Shown here: piece after piece, positions 40,037 to 52,285 of the stretch
Layout of the letters: the number at the start of each line of letters is the position of its first letter
Numbering within the stretch: position 1 is the first letter of the stretch
Assembly (NCBI GenBank): GCA_949710005.1
Contig: OX453276.1
Coordinates: 19,310,149 to 19,374,148, forward strand
Direction: 5' to 3'
DNA: 64,000 nt
Origin: Ricordea florida
Lineage: Eukaryota > Cnidaria > Anthozoa > Corallimorpharia > Ricordeidae
The notes under the pieces: generated by a model
Databases searched by the model: none
What the model was told of the DNA's origin: nothing
The model's input: only the letters and a program-made list of their open reading frames with translations
Program-made: the position numbers and the translations under genes

Positions 40037-42537
40037 CTTGAGAAAACAAAATACAAACAATAGTATTTGTTAAAGACAACTTCATCATAGGAGTGCACGC
40101 AATCACATTGTAATCATTCTAAGCAAGAGAAAAGTTAGACTAACAGTCGTACGTAATCATGATTTGGCTTTGACTTTCTCAAACTTTAGATTCCATATGT
40201 ATATGGAACGCTAGCTGGACTGTGAGCCAGCTCTGATCCGACATTTGGGTGGTCTCTCAGTACTGTATATAGTTTGTAGTCGTGCTTGGGTTTTCCTCAG
40301 TTTCTAGTAGCTCATACGCATAACCAGCATCACAGTTTGAAAACATCAAAGCACAGGCTGCTCTTTTTTGGAATTTTTCTTTTTTAAGATTACTCTGAAA
40401 AGATATCCCTCCCTTTTAGCTAGACTAAAGATCTGATACCCGTCCACTTAATATGCGTCCTTAAATAGCTGCTCCCGCAGCCCCGCACTTTCATGCATTC
40501 GAGTTTGGGAGCATGGGACTGAGGGAGCACCAGTTTCATTGCCTTCTCGTTTAAATATTCCTCAACTTCGGGAGCGCTGGAGCAGTCGATTCCAGTAACG
40601 ATTAAAATTGGCTTGCTCCAAACCTCACTTTTTTCATCCAAAAAATTCTAGCCGTAGTTTGGCTGCCACAAAAAATTTGGAACTTGACGAGAAACGGCTA
40701 ACTGAGAATGTGATGATTTTCTTCAAAATAACGGCTGTTGTACTCCATCGCTAATTCTTCCTCCACTAACAATGCTTTTTAGGTGCGGCGCTTAAAAGGA
40801 AGGTGGCCAAACGCGCCACGTGTTATTGCGCGATCTGTGATGCGGAGAAGGAATGACTCATTTCAATGGTCTGCGAGTGAAGCTTGGCTTATCGTTCGGT
40901 TAATTTGACCAGGAAAAAGGTGCAATATTTGCGGAAAAGATGTTTTAAAACCGATTTCAATAGAAAATGACAGTAGCTTAATTAAGAGACCACGAACCGG
41001 ACGTGTCAATTCCACTGTGAATTCCTTTCCTCGGTGTTTGCCATTGTTTGTAAGTGCGTCAATGAAAATGTGGAAACTTTTATAACTTCAACTTTTCGCA
41101 TTGGTATTTTTAAAACAAGAACGTTTTGAGACTTTCGAACTGAGATGCAGAAATTCGTTGCCTTTGCATTGCGACTGCTAACTGAAACTGTTATTTGAAT
41201 GGCACCGTGGCATTGGGGAGATAAGTACCGTTGCTTTTATCTCACTGTCTAACCTGCTTGACGTAGTTGCTTGGTAGCTTGCTTGATACCGGGCCACAGT
41301 TGGTTGTCTTTGTAGAGAACAGTGTCATTAAAACCTGTCATCATTGTCAGCATTACCGTCGCATCAAACGCGCAACTGGAGTTGGATATGACTACCGAAA
41401 TGTTGTGTTTCAGAAACAAGAACGCACTATATATAGTTTAAAATGATATCTTTGGATGAAAACGTTTAAAGGAATTGCATTTTATCTTCAAAAATACTCG
41501 AACATGACTGATAACAGGTGCGAATCTAGAATAAAGGTTGACTGATTTCCTAAACGAGTTTCTATGAAGGTCCAGTGGCATGCTCACCCGGGTAATTTTT
41601 TGGATTTAACTCCCTCAAGTCCCGTTTCCTAGGTCTCTGAGTCATTCAGACAGGATATTGGCCAGTTCCATTCTCCTCAGATTTCAACTTGGAAAGTGTT
41701 GTTTTTATTTAAAATATATTACTCATTATGGAAAATCTGACCGATTCCCATAAAACGGTGAAAACCGGTGTGGATCCGCGCCCGGATAAGCAGCAGGCTG
41801 ATTTGAACACCAGTAGGGCGTTTTGTAATATTTTTAAAATATCATTCGCACGTGCTGTTACATAAACTATCAAGATCACTTTCTCGTGTGTTGCTGTTAC
41901 AAAAAATGCCTCTGATAAGATTTCTTCTTTTCTTTTGTTCGTATTGGATTTTGTTTATACACTGGTGGGATTATGGACTATACCGTTATACCAGTTTTAG
42001 TTGACTTTAAGTTCTTAGTTAACGAGAATGAATTTCACTCTAGTTATTTTAAGCTTAGGGCATCATAATGCGTGGGGACTGCACTTTTTGGCAGAACGAT
42101 TAGCTTAGTTTGGAAAAAAGATAAAGCGAAAATTGAACTTACCAGACGGTACATTCCAAGTCTTGATACATAGATGGGGTAACAAATTCGAAAGCCATCT
42201 CAAACTCTTTCTATTTCGACTCCTCAGTCCACAACCGTATTCACGTATAAACTGAGGAGTCCCAGTTGCTGGGTGTCAAAAACAGAAATTTGGCGCGGCA
42301 CATTCATCACATGATATATAACAACACTGTTGCTGTGGACCTTAACTTGTGGAAAAACGTAACTCGGCAAATCAAATAGCTGCTCTTATTCAAATAGTGC
42401 AGGTTTTGGAGGATTCAAGATGGAATTCTACCTGTTTGTCTTTTTTAGGTGTCAGCCGCTTGGCAAGATGTGTAGCAATAACTAAGCATAACCGTCAGAG
42501 AAGATTGGCCGAGAATACGTGACTCCGCTCGTCAAAG
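40037..42537. other. Mostly non-coding region with one candidate minus-strand exon
   Basis: A 73-codon minus-strand frame at 40420-40641 (MDEKSEVWSKPILIVTGIDC, then SSAPEVEEYLNEKAMKL) could be an exon of unknown function lying 5' of the RING/TRAF exons, but it supplies no RING Cys pair. Repeat C copy 2 lies at 41105-41270. A short palindrome GACTCCTCAGT/ACTGAGGAGTC sits near 42219-42262. Nothing else is supported. Confidence 0.35.
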
Positions 42538-42576
<39 letters not shown>

Positions 42577-42595
42577 GTTGTTATTATTATTATTT
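42538..42595. repeat. (TTA)n microsatellite
   Basis: About 15 TTA/TTG units in a row, upstream of the multi-exon gene. Confidence 0.95.
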
Positions 42596-42861
42596 TATTC
42601 TTCTTTGTTTTGAGTTCCAGTGTAACTTCATTTTTGTGGGATAGCATAAAACGGTGGAAACCTTTGTTTTGGTTTTGATCTGTGAATTCCTAATTTCGAT
42701 CTTTCAGACTTGACTGTTTGTATAGCGCCTCCCTGTGCCCCCCGGTAGGAGAAAAAACTTAGCACTCTATTGTTTTATTTTTTGAGGAAAACCAGAACTC
42801 TGATGTTCATGCTCTGGTGAAAATTCTTTAGCGTCCCCGTCTTTGTACAGTGATCTTCACG

Positions 42862-45800
42862 ATGGAGTGCGAAGCTGTAACTAGTGAGAGGGAGACGGTC
42901 AGCCCGGTAAGCAAACGCAAGTTTTCGAGGACATTTGTTTACCTTGATAAGAAAATGAATGCTGCTCCATTGATGAATTCGAAAAAGTGGGAATCTCTGA
43001 AGAAAAACGGCAAAGTGACTGAAGCGATTTTCCAGAAAGGTCATTCAAAAGGCGACATCAGTAGGCTTCTGTTGGCAAGCTTCCCCTTGTTAGTCGGTTG
43101 CAATTTGCAAAGGTAAGCAATAATTCAAGCAAGCGTTAGAGGTTTCGATTGTTAAGGCTTTCGTTTCAAAATCTTCGAAGTCGCTTACAGTCAACTATCT
43201 TTAACTGCTCTATTGAGTCATCACTCCGATAAATCACGTTCACCAGACATTTTAAAAAATTCAACTTTTACAACATGATATGAATTCTTATTTCACCTAC
43301 ACCGGTGCCTCAAAGGGTGAGAGGTTTATAAAGAGTTGACTGTAGTTGTCCATAACCTTGGGGCAGATTTTAGTCAATGTATTAGCCGTAGCCGAACAAG
43401 ATGACAACGATTAGACTCATAAATTTACCTGAGATAAATTCGCCAGCTTTGCAGTAAAATAAAAAATGGCAGATTTATTTACCACACAAATTTTTACGTG
43501 CTTGTGCACTCTTATTATAGGTTTGTTTGTTTGGTTTTGTCTCTGTTTTGGACAGGCAAGAACAATGATTTTGTCAGCAAGCGAATACGAAAACCGAGCG
43601 AGAACTGGGAAATTCTTGAAATTGTTTGAAGGGGTGATTGGACTGGGGACGAGTTATCTTGTCGAACCGTTTCAATCGTTTTGCTACAATCAATCAGAAC
43701 TAACAGTAATGGGTTCGCAATGACTTCTTCGGTCACTGCCAATTGAATCAATCGGCTCATGACACCTTGGGTTGTTTTTTACATTATAGTTGATGTTATA
43801 GTCAAGCAATCCAACACCAATACACATATATAAGAAATGTTTCTTCTGATATTTCACTCATGCACGTCATTTATCTGTTTGCCCAAAGTCACTAACAATA
43901 CTTTTTTCCCTAAATTGCTTGTCTTGGTCAGTGTAATTTTTATTGCATTTACAGATTGGTATTTGTCAAATCGTACGACAGTGGACATGCCATGGCCATC
44001 GTGACCAGGGGGCTCTTAAGTGGGGAAGATCTCTTGAAGGAGTACTCTTCATCAGGAGGGAAAAAAACGAAAATATACTTTTTCCTAGAAGAATCAGGTA
44101 ATGACATGTTTTCCTGTTTTTAGTGGTCTTCCTCTTAGGTGTGGTACCACTGTGTACACTGAGGTTAATTTATGCTACAATAATTTCAGGTTATTTCAGG
44201 GTACATGGTGCGCTCTAGTTTTCAAGATAATCTTTATTCATCAGTAATCCTTCACAAAATTATTTTCATGAATGCATATTAAACTGTTTCATCACTGCGA
44301 GTTTCATTGAGGAGTGAAGATCCTCATGGAATCAGAGGCAACAATCTAACACAACTTATCATGCTTTATAGCATTTCTGCATTTGTTATTTTATAATGTA
44401 TTATTTATTCTCTTACAAAGAAATTGTTCAAAATATTGAGTTATTGACATTAGGGGTGAGTTCCTTTGGTGTGATCCGGATCTGAATTTGTGATCTGAGA
44501 TCACACAGATCATGGCACATCAAAAGAACCAACAAATCAACTCTGGAAGGGGATTCATCAGTTTCTTTGATGTGCTATGATCCTTGTGATCTCGGATCAC
44601 CCATCCAGGTCTTGATCACACCAAAGGTATGCACACTAATATCTATAAATGGTGCACCTTGGGCACAGGATTTACATTAGATTTGCATCAACTATCTTGA
44701 AGAAATTGAGCCATAACCAGAGGATCATTTTGAAAGTTTGAGTATGAGGCTATTTTATGTGGGGCTCCTGTGCAAGTTTGAACATTTTTCATTGCCGCAG
44801 GGTCATCAACAGAAACAGCCTCCTCACAAGCTCACTCTGCCTGTGGACGTAAGTTGCATTACCCCTTTAAATTATTTTCTCGCTATTATACGTTTTCACA
44901 AAGTAGCAATAATTCAATTTAGATATCATTGTTGCAGCAACCTTATAGACCATACATTCATTTTCAACATCTCATTGCACTTCACTTAAAAACTTATCAG
45001 ATAATTTTTATCTTTTGATTTGTTATATCTTTAATATTTTATTTACCCAAATACTATCACAGAAGCAATGCCAAAAAATGATGTCACGCAGGTAGATCTG
45101 ATGATTACAACTCCGCCAAATGATGGAGGTAGGTGTCATTGGTGTGGATTCCAATAAGTTCATGTAATTTCAATGCCATTTACATTAATCCAGACTTTTT
45201 GTTGTCCAGCAAATTTAACAAGTAGGCCAGACATAGCAACTCCATGGCATAAAATAAAATAGATGTTATTTTAATATATGTGAAGAAACTGTATGCAATA
45301 CTTGCATACCTGCAGACGTGCCATCCTAGATACCATAGATAATTTTGGCTCAGTCCAAATAACACTTCAGTTAGCCTGTTTATGATTAGCTCTTAATACT
45401 GGTAATTTGTGTCTTGCCATAATCAAGTAGAGCAGCTAATAGTGGAACATGTGAAATGCAACCACTTACAGAGTTGATATTTCTTATTTTTTAAAAGCAC
45501 AAACACGCAGACTGCTAACCAAGATGGCTGCACGACCAATTTCAGTCCCACTGCACCTGTCTGGTAAGACCAATAATTGAATCAAATTCTAGCTTGTGTC
45601 TGCCAGGTGTGGACATGTATGTACTTTTAGATGTCTAGTCTTGCTTTCCTTCTACCGTAATTTCTTAAAAGCAGGGTTCAATTACAGATTTTGTTTTGTG
45701 TGACTCATGGTGGATTCTTGCGTGATCATGTTGTATCATGTATCATTTCAAGAGGAGAAATGCTATACCATCTGTCACAAATTCCAATAGATTTGTGATG

Positions 45801-48331
45801 AGCATGTGTTGCAGTTTGTTCTGATCACCCCTACACTCTCAACATGTTTCGGTCTACAGTTGTAGGTTTAAAGAATGCTTTGTGTGGACTAAAAATATTT
45901 GTTTATTTAGATTCGGATATGGATGACGTTGGAGACCACGAGTTGATCATATATGATCATGGTAAGTCCTGTCTTAACAAACAATATGCATATGGAGTTG
46001 ATTGTGAATGCACCTATCAATGTTAAGCTGGCGGGGGGAGTCAGGGCATGGGGTGGGGATTTGATTGTCTTTGTTGGCCCTGGGGTAGGGCATTTGACTA
46101 TTTGAGGATACCTTGTTCTCCCGGGGGAGGGAATATTTGAATCTTTCTTTGGGTCCAGCCTTGGGATATTTGACAGCGATGTGAAGCCTGGGGTGGGGAA
46201 ATTTGGTTGCATTTGACTGGAATGATTTGCCAGTGGGCAGGGAATTTGACGGCCAATTTTTCAAGAATGTCAAATCCCCACCCCATGCCCTGCCCCCCCC
46301 CCCCCCCCCACCGGCTTAACATTGATAGGTGCATAACGTCCAATACATGTACTGGTTTATATAGGCCAAAAAGACTTTTTAAGTAAGCATAGTTTTGTTG
46401 GCAAGTGTATAATATTATTTGAGGATACTTTGCCAAAAGTAACTAGTCAGTTACGTAATATGAAATTATTCAATAATTGATCATTATTTAATTTAAAATG
46501 ACATGTTAATTTACAGGACATCACAATCAACCCATATGTGCCCGTGAATTAATAGAGGAACCAGAAGTGGGTATGTACCAATTGGTTATCTTGAATATGC
46601 ATATATGTAAACTGTATTTTCTGTACCCGAACCGAGCTCTTTGGGTGGGTTGGGATGGTGTAAGTGAGAAGGCAAATTTAAAAAGATTTTGTGCAGAGGT
46701 TATGAAATTAATACGATTCTGACTTATATTTTGCAGTGAGAGGTATAACAGAAGATATGTCCATCTTTGGCATTGAATCTGGTATGTTTAATGGAGATAA
46801 AATTATGTTAGGTTGCGATAATGGATCTAATGCATAGGGTAAAACTATGGACTAAACACAGATGCAAACCTGTAAGAAAGAGAAAGGAAATTGCTCCTCA
46901 CACTCGACTTCAATTACTCATAAGTCTGTAATGTTTATTAAACGGAGGCTTGTAAAAGGAAATCCTACCAGAGAACATCGAATATATCTTAACATTATAA
47001 GACCTGACCCTGGCAAGGAAATATGAGGCACATACATGCTAGTTATACTTTCTGTTTGTCATTGGAGAATGTAAAGTTGTTTTATTGTGTTATGTAATGC
47101 AACCCCACCAATTATCTACCCTTGACCTCTATATCATGTCTGTCTGCCACACAGATACATTAAAAGGTGATTATGTTGGGCGCACCCAAGAAGTGGCATC
47201 AGTGGTGCACTTTCTATGGAATACTAGAGTGAATGTGCCACCTTTCTTGACGCATTCCCTAGACGAGGTGTGTATGTCGTGTTCCTACTTTTTGATAAAT
47301 TTATCTAATGATTATCACTTACTTTTATCACATCTCTTAGTAACATTCTTCTTTAAACCTAAAAGTAGTAAGGATATGTTAATCTGAAAAATTTATTATC
47401 TCCAACAGTTTTTTTTGCAAGCCAGGGAGGATGGTGCTGCATGCATCATAATTTTAATCTCTATGATGTATGCAGACAGAAGAGGACCAAACATCCGATT
47501 CCTTTTTAAGTGAGTATTTGACTAATGATCAAGGTGAATACTTATTATGTGGCTATGTTGTTGTACAATATTGGGTAGATAATGTAGACCAGGTACCACT
47601 CACTGACCAGTGTTAGTCAATGCAGACAAACAAGTCTTATTTTCTGCGAAATCAACTTAATTGTAAGTAGGTCAGTTATTCTATTATGTCTCTGTATTTT
47701 AAACTGATGTACAGCAATGTCTGGTATGTACTGGCAATAGCTAAATGAATGTAACTTTGTTTTTTAAGCAAATGGTCATGGTAAATTGAAAGGTCAATTA
47801 TTGTGTTAAATATTGCAGAATTTTAAACGAGGAGGTTCAACAGAACTCTGGAAAGTTTCTGTTTTGGGTAGCAGATAGCCTTTCAAATGAAGGGAATAGA
47901 GGTAGGTGAAATTCAAATGCATGTTTGGCAGTAATTAAATTTATTTGAATCATAAATTATACAATTGTTAAATTGTATAATTGTAATAGCGTAGGAGCTA
48001 ATAAAATCAATTAATAACCAAAACTAGAAAGGTAAAATATACTGGTACATTGAACCATCCACTTACAAGTTATTCACAGCATTGTACAAATTGTAGAATA
48101 TCTTGGTTTCGAATTGTACATGTTGTATACAGTATCCAATGTAAATCATATATTATAATTAACTTCAGTCTTGCATTGACCAACCTTTATCTCTGTTGTG
48201 TTGCAGTCAAAGCCAAATATGGAGTGGGGAACCAGACCACAACAATGCTGATTCTGGTTCCCTTCCTGAGGGAGGCATTAAGCACTGCGAAGGAGATATG
48301 CTCCCAGTCCAAAGATGAAAGGCAGGAATAA
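42862..48331 (+). CDS. Multi-exon gene of unknown function, exons 1-12
   Basis: Twelve small exons are joined by consistent GT-AG phases: 42862-43112, 43955-44097, 44801-44848, 45063-45128, 45498-45563, 45911-45961, 46517-46570, 46737-46781, 47155-47267, 47409-47509, 47819-47901 and 48207-48331. ATG 42862 starts MECEAVTSERETVSPVSKRK. Exons 1-2 encode a compact domain (FVYLDKKMNAAPLMNSKKW, then RLVFVKSYDSGHAMAIVTRG, then KTKIYFFLEES) that I associate with coral-expanded uncharacterised proteins. Exons 3-8 are short, acidic linkers. Exons 9-12 encode a folded-looking region (GDYVGRTQEVASVVHFLWN; FFLQAREDGAACIIILISMM; KFLFWVADSLSNEG; VKAKYGVGNQTTTMLILVPF). TAA at 48329-48331 ends this frame. Phase agreement across eleven introns makes a real gene likely. 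I cannot name its function. Confidence 0.75.
44463..44627. mobile_element. Snap-back MITE, 165 bp (in intron 2)
   Basis: The ends CCTTTGGTGTGATC and GATCACACCAAAGG are perfect inverses. The arms pair over roughly 70 bases (GATCACACAGATCATGGCAC against GATCACAAGGATCATAGCAC). No coding capacity. Confidence 0.8.
46009..46333. mobile_element. MITE with 50-60-bp TIR and G/C runs (in intron 6)
   Basis: The left arm begins TGCACCTATCAATGTTAAG, then CTGGCGGGGGGAGTC and AGGGCATGGGGTGGGGATTT. The right arm (46269-46333) is its inverse, with a longer C run. The interior holds variants of GGGTAGGGCATTTGAC. No coding capacity. Confidence 0.82.
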
Positions 48332-48590
48332 AAATCCCAGTCCCTAGCAGCAATGGTTTTCCATCATGTTATTCTGCCTTTTCCACATTGTAATTCATGG
48401 TACTATGAGATAAACCAGAGCAATCAGGTATTAAGTTTAGGGAAAAAAAAGAAGCAGCATTTCAGCTCACAAGATGGTACGATCTGTCAGGGAATGGCTG
48501 CTGTCTAAAGTTCTAGATAAATGATATGCAATAGTTTTTTTTTTTTTCAATCTTGATTATGATAACATCTAGTTTCTTTTAAAACTTAAG

Positions 48591-50270
48591 GCAACATTTG
48601 GCGAACAGGAGGGAGTTGATCCAGTCTCAAGACCAGGAATTTTTGAAGGTAAAAAGCAGTATTTAAGAAAAATTCTTGACAGTTCCTCTTAAGCCAAATT
48701 GAGCCCTAGATATAGATTGAAATTAAGTTCTCCCAGTGAAGAATTATAAAATTAGTAATTCAATATTATGTCTTGTGTTATGATAAAGGTAACTTGGAGA
48801 GGTCAAGTTATCGATGCTTCGTAATTTGCCATTAGAGTTCTTTGTCAGACAGTTCCCTTGTGTAAACTACCTTTGATAATTGTGTAATTTGTGATATTTT
48901 TGTTACTTTAGAGTGCTGAGCATGATAAATTAAAAGAGGAAGAAGGGGTGAGTAATTTCTAAGGAAAATTATTTTGTTGCATGACGTGCATGTAAACAAA
49001 GTAATTGTTAATTAAATAATTGGGGAAGTTGAACATAATGAATGCGGGGGGTGACGTATAAAAGGGTACATTTTAGTGGCGCTTGGTTAACACGTGTTCA
49101 ACAAAAAACTTCACATTTAGAAGTATTTAAGTATTTAGTATTTCACTATTAAGTGTTACTTCTGTTACTTCTGCTACTTATCCAATGCATGATGCTTGAA
49201 TTATGTGTACTCAACTTTTATTTCTTAATCTGTATCTACGACATTTTGTAGTTTGTTTAGTATATACCCAAAAGCATTGACTGTCGTTGAACTTTTCCCA
49301 AAGATTTGCAATGATATGTATACAATAACAATCAAAGTGTATTGATATTTGCAGAATCAGAATGAGTTATCCGAAGACAGCGACAGAGAGGTAAAGTATG
49401 ACTGGTTTAAACTGGACCGGCTGGACTGGATCTTTCTGGACCAGCTGGACTGGATCAGACTGGATCAGACTGGATCTTTCTGGACCGGCTGGACTGGACG
49501 GGCTGGACTGGATCGGACTGGACCGGCTGGACTGGATCGGTCTGGACCTGCTGGACTGAATCGGACTGGACCTGCTGGACTGGATTGGTCTGGACTGGCT
49601 GGACTGGATCGGACTGGACCGGCTGGACTGGATCGGACTGGACCGGCTGGACTGGACCGGCTGGACTGGACCGGCTGGACTGGATCGTTCTGGACCGCTT
49701 GGACTCGATCGGACCAGACCGGCTGGACTGATTGGACTGTGCTATATTATACCAAAGTGCATTTAATTTATGTGTGAACCAACAGACCAGCAGCTTTATG
49801 TAGTGGGAGTATGACAGTGAAATTCCTTTTTCGCTGTCATACTTCCACTATGGAATTTGTCTCTGTAGGTGCAGCTTGGGCAGGGTGAGAAGGCCGAAGG
49901 TGTGCAGTTGGATGACACTGTAGAAGGTGCCAAAGGTATAGAGTTAACTTTTATTTAAAACTACAGAAAAGATATGAAAGGTAAAGCTTCATACAAGTGT
50001 TTCTCAGAGTTGTGATTAATAGGGGAATAATCTTGATTATCTTTCAAAATGGTTGCATCCAAAAATATCTTATCAGTTTGTTAGTGTATATCAACCTGAG
50101 ATACTAGAAACAATGAGAACATTTTAAAATGTTTATGATTAAGTCATATTCAATTCTTTCTTGTAGATGAGTCAAATAAAAAAAGAAAAAAGAAGAAGAA
50201 AAACAAAAGTAAAAAAAGGAAAAACAAAGGGAATCAGTTGGATGAACCCAATGAAAAAAAGATAGCCTAG
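48591..50270 (+). CDS. Exons 13-17 of the same gene or a linked gene (Lys-rich tail)
   Basis: Five further exons with matching phases follow: 48591-48648, 48912-48947, 49355-49390, 49869-49935 and 50167-50270. They encode a helical segment (QHLANRRELIQSQDQEFLK), two acidic linkers (SAEHDKLKEEEG; NQNELSEDSDRE), GQGEKAEGVQLDDTVEGAK, and a very basic tail (DESNKKRKKKKKNKSKKRKN), probably a nuclear or nucleolar signal. The stop is TAG 50268-50270. The helix resembles the R-x-x-L-x-x-x-Q-D-x-x-F/Y-L-x-S pattern seen before UBX domains, but no UBX follows. Exon 13 needs a preceding phase-2 donor. Exon 12 offers only a weak one (CCCA|GTCCAA near 48309), so the link is unproven. AATAAA occurs at 50726. 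Confidence 0.55.
49395..49738. repeat. 24-bp minisatellite in intron 15
   Basis: About 12-14 imperfect units of GGCTGGACTGGATCGGACTG GACC, with shorter 14-base units (GGCTGGACTGGACC) mixed in. It starts just after the donor of exon 15. The translated G-L-D-R-T-G-P-A repeats are spurious. Confidence 0.93.
49796..49857. repeat. Intronic hairpin just upstream of exon 16
   Basis: TAGTGGGAGTATGACAG pairs with CTGTCATACTTCCACTA (17 positions, one G-T pair) around a loop of about 17 bases. It ends about 15 bases before the acceptor of exon 16. Confidence 0.8.
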
Positions 50271-50919
50271 AAAACGAAATGTATCATAGTACTGTAACTA
50301 TGAATAGTACCTTTGCCCTAATCCCCAATGCTTTGTCAAAACGGCTGCTCTAAACGCTGCTATTCCTTTAAAGGCTAGCCATGCTACTCGTTGTATACTA
50401 ATAAGGTGAATTGTACCGCACACGACATAAATATACAGCCCAGCTCCTTGATAAGTTAAATCTAGCAACAGAAATGAATAAACAAGAAAGTGTTTTAAGA
50501 TCTATCAGTGTGTGTTGCTTTTCGTGTCAATATTACAGGGATAAAGACATTCGTGTTTCATATTTCTACACAATCAAGGGCGACCTGACGGGAATTCAAA
50601 TCCAAAAGTAGAAACGGTCCTTTAATTTAAATCACATGGCCATGAGTGGACACATCAGTTGACGTTAGGGAGCATTCAAAATTTAAGGCGTATGGAGATG
50701 AGAATTTTGCATTTTCCAGGAATTAAATAAATTGCAAATGGTGACAAGGGTTCAGATGTGACTTAAAATCAGTTGGATACAGTGACTAACTTTTTCTATA
50801 AAAATGTTAGATTAGGAAGCTCGAGGAGTAGGTAGATCTTAATTAAGAACGTTTTAGGGAGATCTTTTGCATTACCAGCCTCCCCCTGGTATGCCAGAAT
50901 AAAAAAAGTAAATTAAAAA
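50271..50919. other. Downstream non-coding region of the multi-exon gene
   Basis: Probably 3' UTR and flank; AATAAA at 50726-50731. No other gene recognised. Confidence 0.5.
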
Positions 50920-51655
50920 TATTTGGTGACATAACATGATTTTCTTTTGCTTGCATCCCCTTGCAAGTCGTCAACGTTTTGACTGGGAAGGGCATTTGCT
51001 GCCATTAAAGCATTTGTTTTTTTCTTGTTTAGGTATTGCTACATAGTTATCAAAATGGGAAACGCTTAGGCTTATTCAAAACAGGATACGAGTACGATGT
51101 TTTCCCTTTTTTATACGTTTCTTTCTTCCTCGCTTTTTTGAATGAGGATGACGAAGTCTTGTTATTATTAATAACATTTGAAAGCAACTTACAGGAAACA
51201 AGCATACAAATACCTTCCCAGGTTTAAAGTGTCAAACGGAAAAATCGAAATCGTAAGATGTTGAATCAAAATAATCTAAAAAAAAAAATTATTTTATCGC
51301 AAAACGCATTTTTTTAGGGGGTCCAGGTGAAATATTGAGTGCCTCGATAAAAGTGACATGCCCGGTATTACTACCCCCTCCCAACCGTAATAGATCAAGT
51401 CCGGTCTGCGCTTTAATGAACCGGGCCTGGACAAACATCGGGCCCGGTTATGGTTGTACCAAATTTGTACCCGTTTGTGTCGTACAACTCGGGCCCGGTT
51501 TTCGGGGTTGGCAAATTAGGCGCATAGTAGAGATTTAACAGGGGTACATATAATATCGACGCCCTAATGTTTTTACCGGGTACGGGTCTTTTACCGGGTC
51601 CGGTAATCATAAGTCGGGTCCGGATGCCCAGAAACCAAAATTGATCCAAATAATG
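50920..51655 (-). repeat. Dispersed 0.8-kb repeat with CCGGGCCCGG blocks, copy 2
   Basis: Inverted counterpart of 30530-31325, about 60 bases shorter. It diverges by many point differences, so the copies are not a recent duplication. Confidence 0.75.
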
Positions 51656-52285
51656 CAGCCGGTGGCACTGTGTTTCGGTGGAGCCAGTGGTCCGTCGCTG
51701 ACTTATGTATAGAAAACTCCACTAGTGTTAAAAAAGGACCCTGACTATAAAAGGGATAGCTCCCCCCCCCTTCATGTCACGCAATCACTTATTCCACAAC
51801 TTATCCAAGATGGCTGACTGGTCAAAGAGGAAGGAAAAAAAGCAGTTTGTATTACGAGGCATTGGGTCTTGTTTTTCTTCACTTTTTTTCATCTAGAAAT
51901 GATCACATTTCTTCATGTAAATGAGAAATAAATAATTCCCGGCTCTTTTTTATCGTAAGCCTGAAATTTCTTTGTCGAACATTTGAATTTTGCGCACCTA
52001 ACGGTTCCGCCAATCGCGAAGATGGTCGCTTCGGTCCACAGACTCCTCTCTGCTTCATTCAACTTCTTGAGCCTTCGATTTTATTGACTTGTGGTCCAAA
52101 GTTTTTTGACATGCTTGAAAGGTGGCTCTTCGTGATGTAATAAACCAGAAATTGCACGATTCATGGCGGAACGCGAGCTATGTCACTGCCTTACCTTGCG
52201 ACATATCTCGTCTTCTTCCTTGAATCGAGCTGTTGTAATCACATAGAAATCGTTTTTCAACATTACGCTATCTTTTTATTTTGTC
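51656..52285. other. Upstream region of the small two-exon gene
   Basis: No reading frame or repeat recognised; presumably it holds the promoter of the following gene. Confidence 0.4.

Noticed and set aside
43466..43723. Hydrophobic frame in intron 1 of the multi-exon gene
   Set aside because: It lies between phase-matched exons and has no splice sites of its own; probably chance.
49349..49777. Open frame of 142 codons with G-L-D-R-T-G-P-A repeats
   Set aside because: It is the translation of the 24-bp minisatellite, whose period is a multiple of three, so it stays open by arithmetic. Splice sites place it in an intron.
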